Shown one piece after another: positions 10,632-22,900 of a stretch of 64,000 nt of DNA (position 1 is the stretch's first letter; each line of letters opens with the position of its first letter). Under the pieces are notes generated by a model, which had not been told where the DNA came from, did no database searches, and saw only the letters and a list, made by a program, of their open reading frames with translations. The stretch comes from Argyresthia goedartella (lineage: Eukaryota; Arthropoda; Insecta; Lepidoptera; Argyresthiidae): assembly GCA_949825045.1 (NCBI GenBank), contig OX463835.1, positions 24,569,201 to 24,633,200 of the forward strand, given 5' to 3'. The translations under genes were made by a program, and so were the position numbers.

Positions 10632-10836
10632 GTTCAAAATAAACTAATAAAATAATGAAGGCGAGCTTTCTACTGGCACAATTAACTTTATTATTGCGTT
10701 AATTTTACTGAATATAAGGAGCGGAAACACTTCCGTCTCACGAATAGGTAGATAGAAGCTGACGCGGCCGCGGCGCCTGCGCCGCGCCTCGTCTTGATCC
10801 CCGCAGGCGTCTGATCACGCAGTGAATGCGTGGACA
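10632..10836 (-). repeat. BEL-2 3' LTR
   Basis: 205 bp; on the minus strand it starts TGTCCACGC next to a purine-rich GGGAGGA and ends ...TTTTGAAC. It matches the 5' LTR at 29456-29663 apart from small indels. Confidence 0.85.
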
Positions 10837-10859
10837 TCCTCCCGGGCGTTGAAAGCTGG

Positions 10860-10965
10860 TGGTTAGGTAGGCTTTCAAATAGATCAGCCTGAAAGCGGCT
10901 CTATTATATTATGTAGGCTTTCGAATAGATCAGCCTGAAAGCGGCTCTATTATATTATGTTATAT
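10860..10965. repeat. 46-49 bp tandem repeat, two copies
   Basis: Two nearly identical units (about 10867-10913 and 10914-10962) contain TAGGCTTTC.AATAGATCAG, then CCTGAAAGCGGCTC, then TATTATATTATG. Each unit has a short inverted pair (AGGCTTTC and GAAAGC). It lies between the BEL-2 integrase stop and the 3' LTR. Confidence 0.75.
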
Positions 10966-10976
10966 TATCTTGATAC

Positions 10977-11453
10977 TCAAACATCTTCGTCTTCATTAGT
11001 CTCCGATGTTGGAAGAAGGCATAATTTATTTATTGCTCTTCGAATGATGCCTTTAGATGTGGTTACGTCGGCGACCCTGCTGACACCATCAGTCCCTGGA
11101 TACAGGTGAAGTACACGTCCAAGTTTCCACTGTAGCGGTGGCAGATTGACTTCCTTCAGGATGACCACGTCGCCGCAGACGAGCTCTCGCTGGGGTGTAC
11201 GCCACTTGGTGCGCTGCTGCAGCTCGGCAATATACTCGTGGCGCCATCTTTCCCAAAAATGTTGGCGAATTTGTTCGATGAGCTCGTATCTCTTAGGTCT
11301 GGTTACCTTCACAGGTACGGTTGGAATAGACATGAGTTGTCTACCGATCAGAAAGTGACCTGGAGTTAATGGATAGGGATCAGTGCAATTTGAAGAGAGG
11401 GGGGCTAGCGGACGTGAATTTAGGATTGCTTCAATCTGTATGAACAACGTCAC
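10977..11453 (-). pseudogene. BEL-2 integrase C-terminal domain (DUF5641-like)
   Basis: 158 codons. It starts within the end of the integrase catalytic core: IEAILNSRPLAPLS is the conserved segment just after the catalytic Glu in Pao integrases. It continues through LTPGHFLIG, FWERWRHEYI and LPPLQWKLGRV, typical of the C-terminal domain that binds DNA ends, and stops at 10977. Directly upstream on the element strand comes protease sequence, so RT, RNase H and most of integrase have been deleted (junction near 11440-11455). Confidence 0.85.
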
Positions 11454-11930
11454 TAGTCGTTATAGTTGGCACTACCAAACAAGACAAATTACATGAAAAT
11501 GTATTTATACATGAATTTAATTTGATCTTGCAACTTCTGTTAATGTTAGTCTTCATATTGTTTATACCGTGGACTTTAACCGTTTCGCAATCATTCCGAC
11601 TGAACCCTAATTTATTAAATATAGTATCAGTTACAAATGAGGACTGGCTACCTGTATCTAATAATGCACGCGCGATGACCTTTTTATTATTCGATTCATT
11701 TTGTATTTCTACCTGCGCTGTACACAAGAGCGTATGACTCATTTGTACCGAGGACACACAGCCGTTAAAAAATTCGGAAGCGGCTGATTCGCTCGATGTA
11801 CTGTCTTGCGGGTCTGTATTATTAGATTAATGCAGCAAGGTGTTATGTTTGCCTTTGCACTCCTTGCAAGAACCCTTAAGACGGCATTGATAATAATTAT
11901 GTCCAGCGCGTAAACAAATACTGCATATTT
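11431..11930 (-). pseudogene. BEL-2 gag zinc knuckle and aspartic protease
   Basis: Minus-strand bases about 11930-11820 translate to a zinc-knuckle pair: C-x2-C-x4-H-x4-C, then CKECKGKHNTLLH, the typical BEL/Pao gag end. Bases 11757-11431 encode a pepsin-like protease with ALLDTGSQSSFV, the catalytic DTG. The frame ends at the deletion junction. Gag upstream of the knuckle is separated by the Jockey insertion. Confidence 0.8.
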
Positions 11931-13560
11931 TTTTTTTATTTATTGCAAAACACAACAGATGTAATACAAAGCAATTCTTAATATAGACATCTTAATTTTA
12001 AACATGTAAAATATCCTACTAGATGTTTTGACAGCTTTTCATTTGTGGACAGTGTATTTAAGCAAGGTAAAAACTAAAAACTAAATTAAAAGAAAAGAAA
12101 ATAACTATATGTAGGTGCTCAAACTAAGTACTTAAAGACTGTGTGTAAAAGGTGTCCAAGGTATTATCCAAGGTTATTCATCAGGTAAATTAGCTAAAGA
12201 TTTTCGAACGTTATTTTTGAAGGTAGACAGTTTCGTAAATATGTCCAAGGTGTCGTGTTCATTAGATGTATTGTTGTAGAGACGACACATACTAGGAAGT
12301 GGTTCATGATAGGCTCTTTGCGTTCTATACACAGGTAATTTGAATGTAGTTTTCTTTCTGGTGGACCTCTGAAGAATTGGTGGAATACTTATTTTAATTT
12401 CTCTCAAAAGAGATGTGTGTAAGTTTCCATGCAATATTTTATGTAGGGTGGTTAGACTGATAATAGATCTGCGAGTTTCCAAAGAATTCAATCCGTAGTG
12501 TTTAAGTCACGTTTCGTAACAGTGAAGTTTGTATTTTAGGTTATTACGGTATGTCATTATTCTAAGGAACCTTGCTTGTATTTTTTCTATGGTATCAATG
12601 TGTACTTTATAAAAGGGACTCCAGACCACAGAACAGTATTCCAATTTGCTTCTCAGATAAAGCTGTTAAACAGTGTTATCAAGGAGCGAGGGTTACGGAG
12701 GTCTTTACTTATTCTAGAGAGGAAACCTAGCAATTTGTTACACGAGGATTTTAGATGTACATAATGCGCCCTGAAGTTTAATTCCGTGTCCAGTATCACT
12801 CCCAGGTCTCGCACCGTGCCAACGTTGTTCAGCTGCTGATTATCTATTTTATATTGGTATGAATTAAAATCATTTTTCGTTGTAGAAAATTTCATGACAA
12901 AACACTTTTCAATACTGAGCCTCATGCAATTTCTCTCACACCAGGTGGATAGGGATAGCAGGTCATTTTGTATGCTTTGGCAGTCTTCAACAGTTTTTAT
13001 AGAACTGAATATTTTCAAGTCATCGGCGTATAAGACGCAATTAGATTTTATGTCGCGTGTCAGGTCATTTATGAATAAGACAAACAGTAAGGGCCCAAGG
13101 TGACTACCTTGGGGCACGCCAGACGTGATTTCGAGTGAGGTAGAGTAAACGCCCTTTACTGCCACTATTTGAGACCTATGTGTTAAGTAGGAGGTGACCC
13201 ACCTAAGGAGATTACCGTGAATGCCGAATTGGGTTTTAAGTTTGACTATTAAAGTATTATGATTAACTTTGTCGAATGCCTTTTTAAAATCTTTGTAAAT
13301 ACTGTGGACTGTAATTTATTGTTAAATGAGTTGTGAATGTAATGCAAGTATTCTAATAAGTTTGTGGTTGTAGATTTTGATTTCACGAATCCGTGCTGAA
13401 CAGAGGTTATTGTAGGTTTGGCATGAGCATATATGTAGTCATACACTAAGGTTTCAAAAAGCTTAGCTAAACATGACAGTATGCTAATTGGCCTGTAGTT
13501 ACTACAATTGTACTGTCCTCTGTACTGTTTTTGCTCGATATTGATAACTACAACAGGTAG
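11930..13560 (-). mobile_element. Jockey-type LINE, 3' half
   Basis: The plus strand shows a T run at 11930-11940, which is the poly(A) end of a minus-strand LINE inside BEL-2 gag. RT sequence continues to about 13560 and the upstream half lies at 26895-27920. This element therefore sits inside BEL-2 and is itself split by about 13 kb containing BEL-1. Confidence 0.75.
12174..13560 (-). pseudogene. Jockey-type reverse transcriptase, 3' part
   Basis: Three minus-strand frames in order: 13569-13249 with NYRPISILSCLAKLFE and a QHGF..KSTTTNL block; 13165-12653 with TSGVPQGSHLGPLLF, INDL and the catalytic box LYADDLKIF; and 12491-12174, the C-terminal region with YRTQRAYHEPLP. Frameshifts near 13300 and a break around 12490-12650 inactivate it. 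The YADD box and block spacing fit the Jockey group of LINEs. Confidence 0.8.
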
Positions 13561-13569
13561 ATGCTTCAA

Positions 13570-14407
13570 AAATTCACAGAATATGTAGTTATATTATTCA
13601 CTTTGAAAATAAATAATTAAATTAAAATGAAATTTATATTTAAGAGGGAGGGGTTCTCATACAACAAACGTATTTTTTTGCCGTTTTCATAGATATAGAA
13701 TAGTACGGAACCCTTTGTGCGCCATTCCGACTCGCACTTGGCCGGTTTATTTATAAAGCAAAGACTAAATGAAAATTAATATATCTCTTGTGAATGTGTG
13801 ATCTGTTGTATTATTTCATACATAGTGTTTAGAGCAAACGGCAACAAAAAAAAATGGCTTTGTCTGTGATACTTTTGTTACGATGAGAGATGAGAGTCTG
13901 CATAGTTTCATCCGAGTGACTATAACAATATCAGAGGGTGCTGATACACAATATTACGAGTATACACAATAGCAGAGTGAACAATGTTCTGAAACGAAAG
14001 TTCTTACACACATAACTCACGTTACACTACGGCATATACATCCATGATCTTTCGTTTTGTGTTCTCTAAATTTATACACTTTTAGAGCTTATATTTAACT
14101 GTTTATCAGATTAGCTAAAAAGGTACATCCAAAAAAATTAATTTTCATCCCAAATTCACTATAATTCATCAAAGAACAATGGGCAATGTAAACTTACTAA
14201 CCCAGCTTTAAATGAAGAACTGATGAATCTCAACATTTTATTTAAATGGCAGCAAGACTCTAATTAATCGCAGTAAAAAGTTACAGCCATTTCTAAAATC
14301 TTGTCTTGATGATATGTTTGACAATTTAAAAAGTTGTACTGCCAAAGGTAAAAAAAATAATCTTTCGGTTATATCATAATCAGTCAAGGCCTTCCATGTA
14401 ACATGTC
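13570..14407. other. unassigned DNA left of BEL-1, with lepidopteran-like dispersed repeat
   Basis: No coding capacity is recognised. About 13705-13755 contains TAGTACGGAACCCTTTG and CGACTCGCACTTGGCCGG, which I recognise as a very common interspersed repeat in moth and butterfly genomes. The rest is AT-rich. Together with 25883-26640 it is the DNA into which BEL-1 inserted; ATGTC at 14403-14407 is the left half of the duplication. Confidence 0.45.
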
Positions 14408-14951
14408 TGTTCAGGCTTCTCGGCACCTAATGACCTCGCAGGGGCCCATCAGCTACGAAGTAGCGTAGCGATCAGATGCCAAGAAGTGTGAACGTCGGCG
14501 ATTCACCGAGCTATTAATTATGAATCTATCTGACCTGGTCTGTGCTTCGTTCCCGTCAAACTCCTGTCTCTCTGCAAGGCCCGGGTGCACCCTAGGCTCT
14601 TCTTGGTAGACAGGTTCTTCAGCCAACCAGGTATGGCTGGCAGGCCAGCTTCGACGAGCACAGTGTTCCAACACAGGTTATGTTACGTGGGAAAAACCAA
14701 TCGGCCACGTAAATGCGAACTTTATCTGGTTCGGGGAACCACAATACACTCAGCTATATAGACAATCCTGAGGGGAACCCGAATACAATCCAGATGGCTT
14801 ACGATTTAATTTCAATACCCCAATCAATACGCGTTACATTGCGAGGGCTTTTCGTCTGTCAGTTGTCAAAAAACTGCTAGGTTGGCAGCAACGTCAAATT
14901 CAAAATGGCCGTTCCGAAACCATCGATCGAATATCGATTTGGAATCGAACA
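14408..14951 (-). repeat. BEL-1 3' LTR
   Basis: 544 bp, plus-strand ends TGTTCAGGC...GAATCGAACA. Nearly identical to 25334-25877; differences seen include GAAGTAGC versus GAGGTAGC near 14458 and CGGCGATT versus CGGCAATT near 14500. A purine-rich stretch next to the element's coding end (CGGGCGGGTGAT on the minus strand) fits a polypurine tract. Confidence 0.95.
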
Positions 14952-14983
14952 ATCACCCGCCCGGACAGGCACCCACCTGTCCC

Positions 14984-15805
14984 CTAATCTACGGGCAGCC
15001 GAGACAACGTTGCTACCGCTCGTTTTAGAACCGAGCCTCCTACTAGAACCTCTGCAGACCGGGGGGTCCCGTCCTTGCCAGGGAACAAGTTAACAATGCG
15101 CCCCCGGCGCCAACGTAGTGGCGGTAGGTTAGCATCCTTAACCAGAACGAGGTCACCAATACTAGGGGGGCTGGTTTTGTCAGTCCACTTAAGGCGCTGT
15201 TGTAAGATATGCAGATACTCGAGCGACCAACGCTTCCAGAAATTCTGAGTAAACTGCTGCAACATCTGGTACCTTGACAACCGATACAATTTCACTCCCT
15301 CGAAGGGGTGCTCGGGCAACGCGTTAAGTGGCTGTCCTATCAAGAAATGGCCTGGGGTCAGAGCCTCCAGGTCATTTGGATCCGAGCTGAGCGGACACAA
15401 CGGTCGCGAATTGAGAACGGCCTCGATCTTACAAAACAATGTCGCGAGCTCCTCAAAAGTCAGCGCGGTCTGATCTACTATACGCCCCAAGTGCGTCTTA
15501 GCTGACTTAACTACGGCCTCAAAAATCCCACCCCAGTGGGGGCAACTCGGTGGGCTGAAGGTCCACTGTATACCCCGACGGGAGAGGGCCGTTCCAATAT
15601 CCACTTTATTTACATTCAAAAAGTTGACTATCTCTCGTAAGTATCGTTCCGCACCGACGTAGTTAGTGCCGTTATCAGAGCGGATCAAAGTTGGAAGTCC
15701 CCTTCGAGAAACAAACCTATCCAAACAAGCAATGAAAGCCTCTGTCGAGAGATCAGCAACGAGCTCGAGATGTACCGCCTTGGTGGATAAACAAACAAAC
15801 ACACA
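14984..15805 (-). pseudogene. BEL-1 pol, C-terminal part: integrase core end and DUF5641 domain
   Basis: About 270 codons. It picks up integrase at STKAVHLELV, then gives the second catalytic Asp in RSDNGTNYVG and the catalytic Glu in PHWGGIFEAVVKSAK, followed by NSRPLCPLSS, LTPGHFLIG and the C-terminal SH3-like region LPPLRWRRGRIV, and ends at 14984. The upstream part with the first catalytic Asp (GTDFAGPF) is on the other side of LINE-B, so all three integrase acidic residues survive but on separated exon-like blocks. Confidence 0.9.
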
Positions 15806-15814
15806 TAGGCCTTA

Positions 15815-16775
15815 GGAAACACTCTAGTATGTGAAAGCCCAATAAATCAAAGTCAAAAAAATGAAACCGCAAACGATCCAGATAAATCGTCCTACGACGA
15901 AAACGAAAAACTATCCATACAAAAATTCACGTCCATACTACAGGAAAACAACAAACATATACTTACATCTATACAAAACTTCTTCCAAACTCAAATAAGT
16001 AATATCATATCTGAGCTAAAAGAAGACTCTAAAAAATTTATACAAAGTACAAGTAAGGAGCAAACAATAATGAAAGATAAAATCGCTACAATAGACCTGA
16101 AAGTAAAATCATTAGAAGAGAAATGCTCTACACTGCAAACTGAAAATGAAAAACTCCAAAAAGAAACAAAAAACTTAAGCTCAACGGAACAGTAACAATA
16201 ACAAAGACACAGATAAGGTAATAGTATTACATGGATTACAAGAAAATTATTGGGAGAAAGAGGAGGAAGTTATAGACAGAATTACAAATATATTCTACGA
16301 AGTGCTAAATGTGAACCTGGCGGGATATATAGAGGAAATAACATATATAGGGAAAAAAGGCTACAACAGACCAATAAAAATAGAGCTTATAAGTAAAAGA
16401 ATGAGAAAGTACATAATGGAAAACTCTACATATTTCAGAGAAACCGGATTAAAAGTTACTGAATACCTAACTAGAACAGCCTTACATGAAAGAAGGGAAT
16501 TAAAACAAGCACTAAATACAGCAAGGAAAAATGGCCACCATTCAGTCATACAAAATAATAAGCTGATTTTGAATGGGAAAGAATTAACAAACGAAGAAAT
16601 TAATAAACAAAACCTGCGAAAATCACGAGAAGATTTCGAGAGTTCAAATATAGAGCAACTAACCTCACCTTCACACCCAAAACAACGTACGCCAAATACT
16701 AGCAACGCATCAAGAAATGATTTTTTTCGAAACAAACCTCAAACTACTCTACCAGAACATGCAAAGTGTATATAA
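15815..16775 (+). pseudogene. LINE-B ORF1: coiled coil plus RRM-like domain, one frameshift
   Basis: The first frame (15815 to about 16195) has an Asn/Asp-rich start followed by a long coiled coil (KDKIATIDLKVKSLEEKC and neighbours) and ends at TAA near 16194. The second frame (about 16190-16775) continues with VIVLHGLQENYW and YIEEITYIGKKGYNRPIKIEL, an RRM-like domain as in L1-type ORF1 proteins, then a basic tail ending DFFRNKPQ... with a stop at 16773-16775. A single frameshift near 16195 separates the halves. This ORF1 is a different architecture from the SGNH-like ORF1 of LINE-A and LINE-D. Confidence 0.8.
16716..16731 (+). promoter_or_regulatory. candidate +1 frameshift or restart site at LINE-B ORF1/ORF2 overlap
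   Basis: In ORF1 frame the bases read AAT GAT TTT TTT CGA; in ORF2 frame (+1) they read ATG ATT TTT TTC GAA. UUU followed by CGN in the zero frame is a known +1 slippage context. The same GATTTTTTTCG stands at the ORF1/ORF2 junction of LINE-D (59691-59701). An AUG of ORF2 lies at 16717, so internal reinitiation is an alternative. Confidence 0.45.
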
Positions 16776-19591
16776 CAAGATCCACCTCCTCGAAGCACTG
16801 ATAGAAGAACAACCTAACATCAACGTCATATGCATAACTGAGACTTGGATGAATAAAGAAAAATTGAAGCTACTAAATATTAACAACTACACACCTGGTT
16901 CGTCCTTTTGTCGAGAACAGCACGAAGGCGGTGGTGTATGCATATTGGTGAAATCTACGCTAAATTACATCGAAAGAACTGACATTAAATCACAATCGTT
17001 AGAATATATTTTTGAAACATGCGCGATCGAAATACCCGAAATTAACTTATTAATTATAAATTTGTATAGGCCAGATAGTAACAGAGAGGTGGAAGTTTTC
17101 TATACATGCCTAGAAAAACTCCTAAAACTATTAGCATTAAAAGACAACAATAAGAAAGTAATTTTTGGAGGCGATTTTAATGTGAATTTCCTTACAAATA
17201 ACAAAGCAAAAAGAACACTATCTAACCTAATGTTAACTTACAACTTCCACCAAAAAGTTAAAGGCGCCACGAGAGTGACAGCCAGTAGCTCTACATGCCT
17301 TGATCTTTTGTTTACTAACTTCAAAATAGATACTCAAGTAGTAATAGACGAACTTGGCTTCTCAGACCATAGAGGAATATTGTTTTCCACACCTCTCACT
17401 ACATACCAACCTAAACAGCTCACAATGTTAAAACGAAGATACACTGAAACTAACATAAATAAATTCAAAGACGAACTATTTACAATAAATTGGGACCACG
17501 AATTTAAACTAAATAAAAATATAAATGAGAACTATAACATTTTCAAAGAAATTGTAAAAAATGCCCTAAATAAGTGTATTCCATTAAAACCAATAAAAAT
17601 TAAATTAAATTCTAAGAAAACACATATAACGTCAGGAATAAAAATATCATGCAGAAATAAAAGATTGCTAAAAATGCTAATATCACAGAGTAGAAATGAA
17701 ATCTTACAAAACAACTACAAGAAGTACTGTACAACATTAAAAAAAGCCGTTCATAAATCTAAAAAACTAAACAATATAAGTAAATTCAACAATTCAGAAA
17801 ATAAATCTCGTTCAATGTGGCAAATAATCCACGAAGAAACAAATAAAAAAACACAAAAAATTAAAAATAACGTAAAACTCAAAATAAACAATACAATAAT
17901 ACATGACCCCAAATTGGTGGCGAATTAATTTAACATTTTTTTTGCATCAATAGGAAACTCAGACGAAAATCCTGGTCTCCGTAACAATTCAAGCCAAGAC
18001 AACATAATTGAAAACACCTTTTATCTACATCCAACAGATGAAAAGGAAATATTAAATGTAATAAAAAACTTAAAGAATAAAAAATCTTGTGGCATAGATG
18101 AAATCCCTCCTTTTTTGTTAAAACGATGCGCAAATGAATTAACAACCCCGTATACTAAACTTGTAAATAAATCCTTCTCTGAAGGTATATTTCCGACAGA
18201 CCTAAAAATATCACTAATAAAACCTATCCATAAAAAGGGAGATGTTACTGACCCAAACAACTATCGACCAATTTCACTATTACCAACATCAACAAAGATA
18301 TTTGAAACAGTAATGGTTAAACGTATTTATTCCTTTTATGAAAAATTTAACATCTTTGATAAAAGCCAAAATGGATTTAGAAAAAATCATTCCACAACCC
18401 TAGCGATATATAAATATTTGCAAAAAATTCTTGAAGCTCTAAATAACAAAAAAATATGCCGTGGGCCTACTACTCGATATGAGTAAAGCGTATGATAGAG
18501 TCTGCCATAAAACACTGTTATCTAAACTGTATAAAACTGGAATTAGAGGAGTCGCGCATAAGTGGTTTAAATCATATCTTGAAAATCGTGTTCAATTTGT
18601 AGAAATAGAAAATACTAACCTCGAGACTTGTCAAATCCAACACGTTAGATCCGACAAAATCCTTGCCAAAGGCTCTATCCCGCAAGGTAGCGTTTTAGGA
18701 TGTATATTATTCCTGATATATATAAACGACCTTCCAAGTATAATAGACGACCACTGTATACTATTCGCTGATGACATCTCGGTTATAATACCTTGCTCAA
18801 ACACAAATGAACTACAAACTAAATTAGATACACTACTAAATACAATTGTAAATTGGCTAGAATGTCATAATTTGCAACTAAACCTAAATAAAACCAAGTT
18901 AATCCAGTTTAAACCATACCAGAAAACTGCACTAAAAATAACATACAATTACAAAGATAAAAAATTAGAAACTGTAACCTCTGCTACGCTGCTAGGAATA
19001 GACCTTGACACACATATAAATTGGAAACCGTATATGCAAAAATTAACAAATAAGCTGTCGTCCTTTATATATGCCCTCCGACATTTGAAGCGTGTAACAG
19101 ACTTTAAAACTGCCTTAACTGCATATTATGCATACGCCCATTCAAGACTATCTTATGGTATAGTTTTGTGGGGAAATTGTACCGATGTAAATGACATTTT
19201 CATTTTGCAGAAGAAATGTTTAAGAATACTGGTAAATATTGACCAAACGATGTCTTGTAAACCATTTTTTGAGAAACATGAAATATTAACCCTTACATCT
19301 ATCTACATTTTTGAAGCCTGCAAATTTGTCAGAAAACATCCCAACCTGTACTCCCCAATACATACTATAAAACGAAATGACCGAAACCTACATACATTAA
19401 AAGTACCATTCTCTAAACTAAAATTAATATCCTCAGGGCCGCATTCCATGGTAATAAAAATATACAACCACATACCAAATAGTATAAAAAATATAGATAA
19501 AGCTACGCTATTTAACAAACATTTAAAAAATTTCCTAATACACAAAAGCTACTACAATATAAAAGAATTTTTTGACGATAAGATGACATAA
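16717..19591 (+). pseudogene. LINE-B ORF2, endonuclease-reverse transcriptase, two lesions
   Basis: The endonuclease is at about 16740-17430: YQNMQSVYNK, CITETW, NLYRPD, GGDFNVNF, TCLDLLF and GFSDHRG. The RT follows at 18090-19300: NNYRPISLLPT, LLLDMSKAYDRVCH, IPQGSVLG, INDLP and the catalytic LFADDISVI. The C-terminal extension ends at 19591. Only two breaks are evident: an in-frame TAA at 17926-17928 and a frameshift near 18460. The endonuclease nicks the target and RT primes from it. Close to intact, so a young copy. Confidence 0.9.
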
Positions 19592-19904
19592 TGACAAATC
19601 GACAAGACAATAATAATAATATTTAGGAGCATGCCGTAATATAATTTAACATTGATTTAGTTTGATTTAATTTAATTTAAATATAAGGGACTTGTTATAA
19701 ACTGTTATAGATAAATGTAGATGTTACTTTTTAATTTTGAATTCTATTGTCATTGGATTATAAATATTTATTAAAGTTCAAGTTAACATGAACATTTTAA
19801 ATGTAATAGAAATAAGTAATTAATTATGTAATATTAAGTAAAACCTGTATCTCTCAAAATTGCAACGCCTCTACGAGGCGTCACATGTATACCATGTATA
19901 CCGG
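19592..19904 (+). other. LINE-B 3' UTR and tail
   Basis: AT-rich non-coding end of LINE-B. It closes with a short inverted pair (CGCCTCTACGAGGCG, 19866-19880) and two tandem CATGTATAC units before the BEL-1 flank. Confidence 0.65.
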
Positions 19905-22900
19905 TACGCCTTGTATTGCTTAGCGGTACGCAATCGTGAACTCTTCACCATAAACGGTCCGGCAAAATCCGTACCAACACCTGAAAACGGTCTGACCTCA
20001 TTCACACGATCAGGGGGCAAGTCCCCCATGAGAGGTTGCATCGTGGCAGCCTTAAGTCGATAACAAGGCATGCACCGAAACACGATGTTCCGTATGACAC
20101 GGCGGGCAGATAAGATCCAAAACTCCCGCTGGAGCGTGGCCAACAACGCGTTACAGCCGGCATGCGCGTTTTTAATATGACGATCAGTCACCAGCAATTC
20201 AACTAACTGTCCCCCCTTGGGGAGCAGAAGTGGGTGACGAGCCGAATACGACAGATTCGCATTGCGCAATCTTCCTCCTACCCGAAGTAACCCGGTCGAA
20301 TCAACAAAGGGGTTGAGACGCGCGACGGCCCCCTTCAATTTCGAACGTCCACTTCGTATAATCTCCAATTCTGCCCCAAACTTCGAGGACTGTACCAACC
20401 GGACCAAATTCAGTAGCGACTCGTTTCGCTCTGCCGGATTCAGAATAGGGTTCAACGTTCGCTGATCGCGAGGAGTACGACAATTTCGAGCGAATCTCCT
20501 AATCCAAGTGGACACGTTTATCAACTTGTCAAGTGAGCTATACCGGTCCAGCAGAAACCCGGCGTCAGGGTCCTCAGCCTTCTGGGTAACATGCACGGCC
20601 GCTCTGGGGCCATGATCCGAAGATACTACTACATGGCTGTGGGGCCAGTCCGATTCTCTCCTGGCAAGCCAGGGTGGTCCCCACCACAAATGGTGTCTAA
20701 CGAGTTCAGGAGCCCGACATCCCCTGGATGCACAATCAGACGGGTTCAATTCTCCTGGTACATGTCTCCAGGTCAGTGGGACCTCAGACGACACAATCTG
20801 GGAGACCCGGTTCGCAACAAAAACCTCTAAGTTATGGACCGAAGCCTTCAGCCAGCACAAAACAATCTGGCTGTCCGTCCACGCGTACACCGTATCCTCC
20901 AAAACCACTGACCCACGCAACACTGTTAGAGTGTGATTCAAAAGTTTGGTCAAAAGAGCAGCCCCGGACAGTTCCAGTTTTGGAATCGTCATCCTTGTCC
21001 GAATAGGCGCTACCTTGCTTTTTGCCAAAACCAAACGCACGTCGACCTCCCCGGTGGAGGTGACGGTTCGCAAATAAACCGCTGCCGCAAACCCTCGTTC
21101 AGAGGCATCACAAAACCCGTGAAGGGTTGCCCTGTAATCCCCAGCAGGGACCAATTTCCTCGGCAGCGATACATTATTTATGTCCGATAGCGAGGTGAAC
21201 ATTTGCGTCCAATCAGTCAACAAATCACCTGAGAGGTGGGTGTCCCAGGTCAACTGAGCCGCCCATAGCCTTTGCATAAAACATTTGAGAGCAAAGGTGA
21301 CTGGAGAAATCCATCCATTCGGGTCGAACGTTCTCGCAATCGTTGACAGTACTGACCGCTTCGTCCAGGCCTTCGGTGTTTCTAAAACCACCCGATAGGT
21401 AAACTCATCATGGACGGGCCGGTACTGAATTCCAAGCACTGACAACATGTTAGGGTTGTCAGGATTCTCAAAAACGTGCGGGTCTTGTTGAAACTCATCT
21501 GGGAGACCAACCATCAACTCAGGGGAGTTGGACATCCACTTGCGTAGTTCATAGCCGCCTCGTTCCAGCAATTGAATGAGCTCGTCACGTCGGTCCAGAG
21601 CTTCCTCTACACTGGCTGCCCCTGTGCAGACGTCATCGACGTACAAATCTTGCTCCAGGATAGCGGCGGCTCTAGGATAGCTCACACGGTCACGCGACGC
21701 CAACTCCCGCAGGGTACGCATCGCCAAATACGGGCTAGACCGTAACCCATACGTGTTCGTGTTCAACTCATAGACCTTGACTGGCTCGGCCGTGGACTCA
21801 CGCCAAAGTATCAACTGATACCTTCTGTCAGCCGGATGAATTACCGTTTGCCTAAACATCATCCGAATGTCTGCGACAAATACAACCTGGTGCCTCCGAA
21901 AGCTCGTGAGAATATCCGAAATATCACGACTCAACTTGGGTCCCGAATGTAGACACTGATTCAGGGACATCCCGTTCGAGGTAGGTGCTGACCCATCAAA
22001 AACAACTTGAATCTTGCCGGTAGGGGTTCGCAGGACGGCATGGTGTGGAAGGAAACAATGATCCTCAGATCTCCAGTCCACACCCGATACCGACATGTGT
22101 CCTAACGACTCATACTCCCTCATGAAATCGACGTATTTTTGTTTAAATACGGCGTCCCTTGACATCCTACGCTCCATCGACATCAATCTCGTCTCAGCCA
22201 TCTTCCTAGATTCTCCTAGTGGCGGTCGATCGGCCCTGAAAGGCAGTCGAGTTACAAAACGACCAGAACGAAGGCGACCAGTACTATTCTGGTAAAACAA
22301 CTCGCACTCTTCTTCGTCTGCGTCGACTCGACGAGCGGTGGGAGGTTCCTCTATCTCCCAGAAACGTTGGATAGCGTCTGACAACGCTGAGCCAATAAGT
22401 ATGCCATCTGACTCGGCAGGCCTAACCATTGGCAATGCCGGACCCATGATCACGTGACCAAACTTAGTATCCACAGCAATCAACCCGTCCGGCTGAAGAA
22501 CTCGCCGATCCGACAACAGAAACCTACCCAGAACGTCTGCTCCCAGTAGCAGGTCGACCGGGGCTGGAGTGTCAAAATCGGGATCCGCCAACTTGAGTCC
22601 TGATGTCAGGAATCGAACGGCCGGATTCAACTTCACCAAGGGGTGTTTGCCCATGACATGCGTCATTACTAAAGCTTGCACGGATGTTTTTGTCAAAATG
22701 TCATAACGTGGAGAGAACGTGATCACCGATTGACCAACTACATTCGTAACCGTAACATTCCCCACGCCCCGTATTGATTTATTATACCTATTTACCTTGA
22801 GGCCCAACCATTTTGCTAAATCTTTCGATACAATGCAGCCCTGAGCTCCAGAATCTAATAGGGCGCGAACGTATGTTGGGTTGCCCGCCAAATCCCAAAC

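Larger units (their letters stand above)
15814..19904 (+). mobile_element. LINE-B, non-LTR retrotransposon inside BEL-1 integrase
   Basis: Plus-strand LINE of the CR1/Daphne-like group, about 4.1 kb. It is flanked by TAGGCCTT (15806-15813) and TACGCCTT (19905-19912), a 7/8 match consistent with a target duplication. ORF1 is open from the 5' edge, so the element is slightly 5'-truncated. The 3' end carries two copies of CATGTATAC. It splits the BEL-1 integrase between its first and second catalytic Asp. Confidence 0.85.

Noticed and set aside
10442..10836. A free-standing 395-bp foldback MITE
   Set aside because: Its right flank (TCCTC) does not match AGGCC, whereas 29664-29668 does, and the right half is an LTR with a purine tract beside it. 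It is better read as inverted BEL-2 LTRs.
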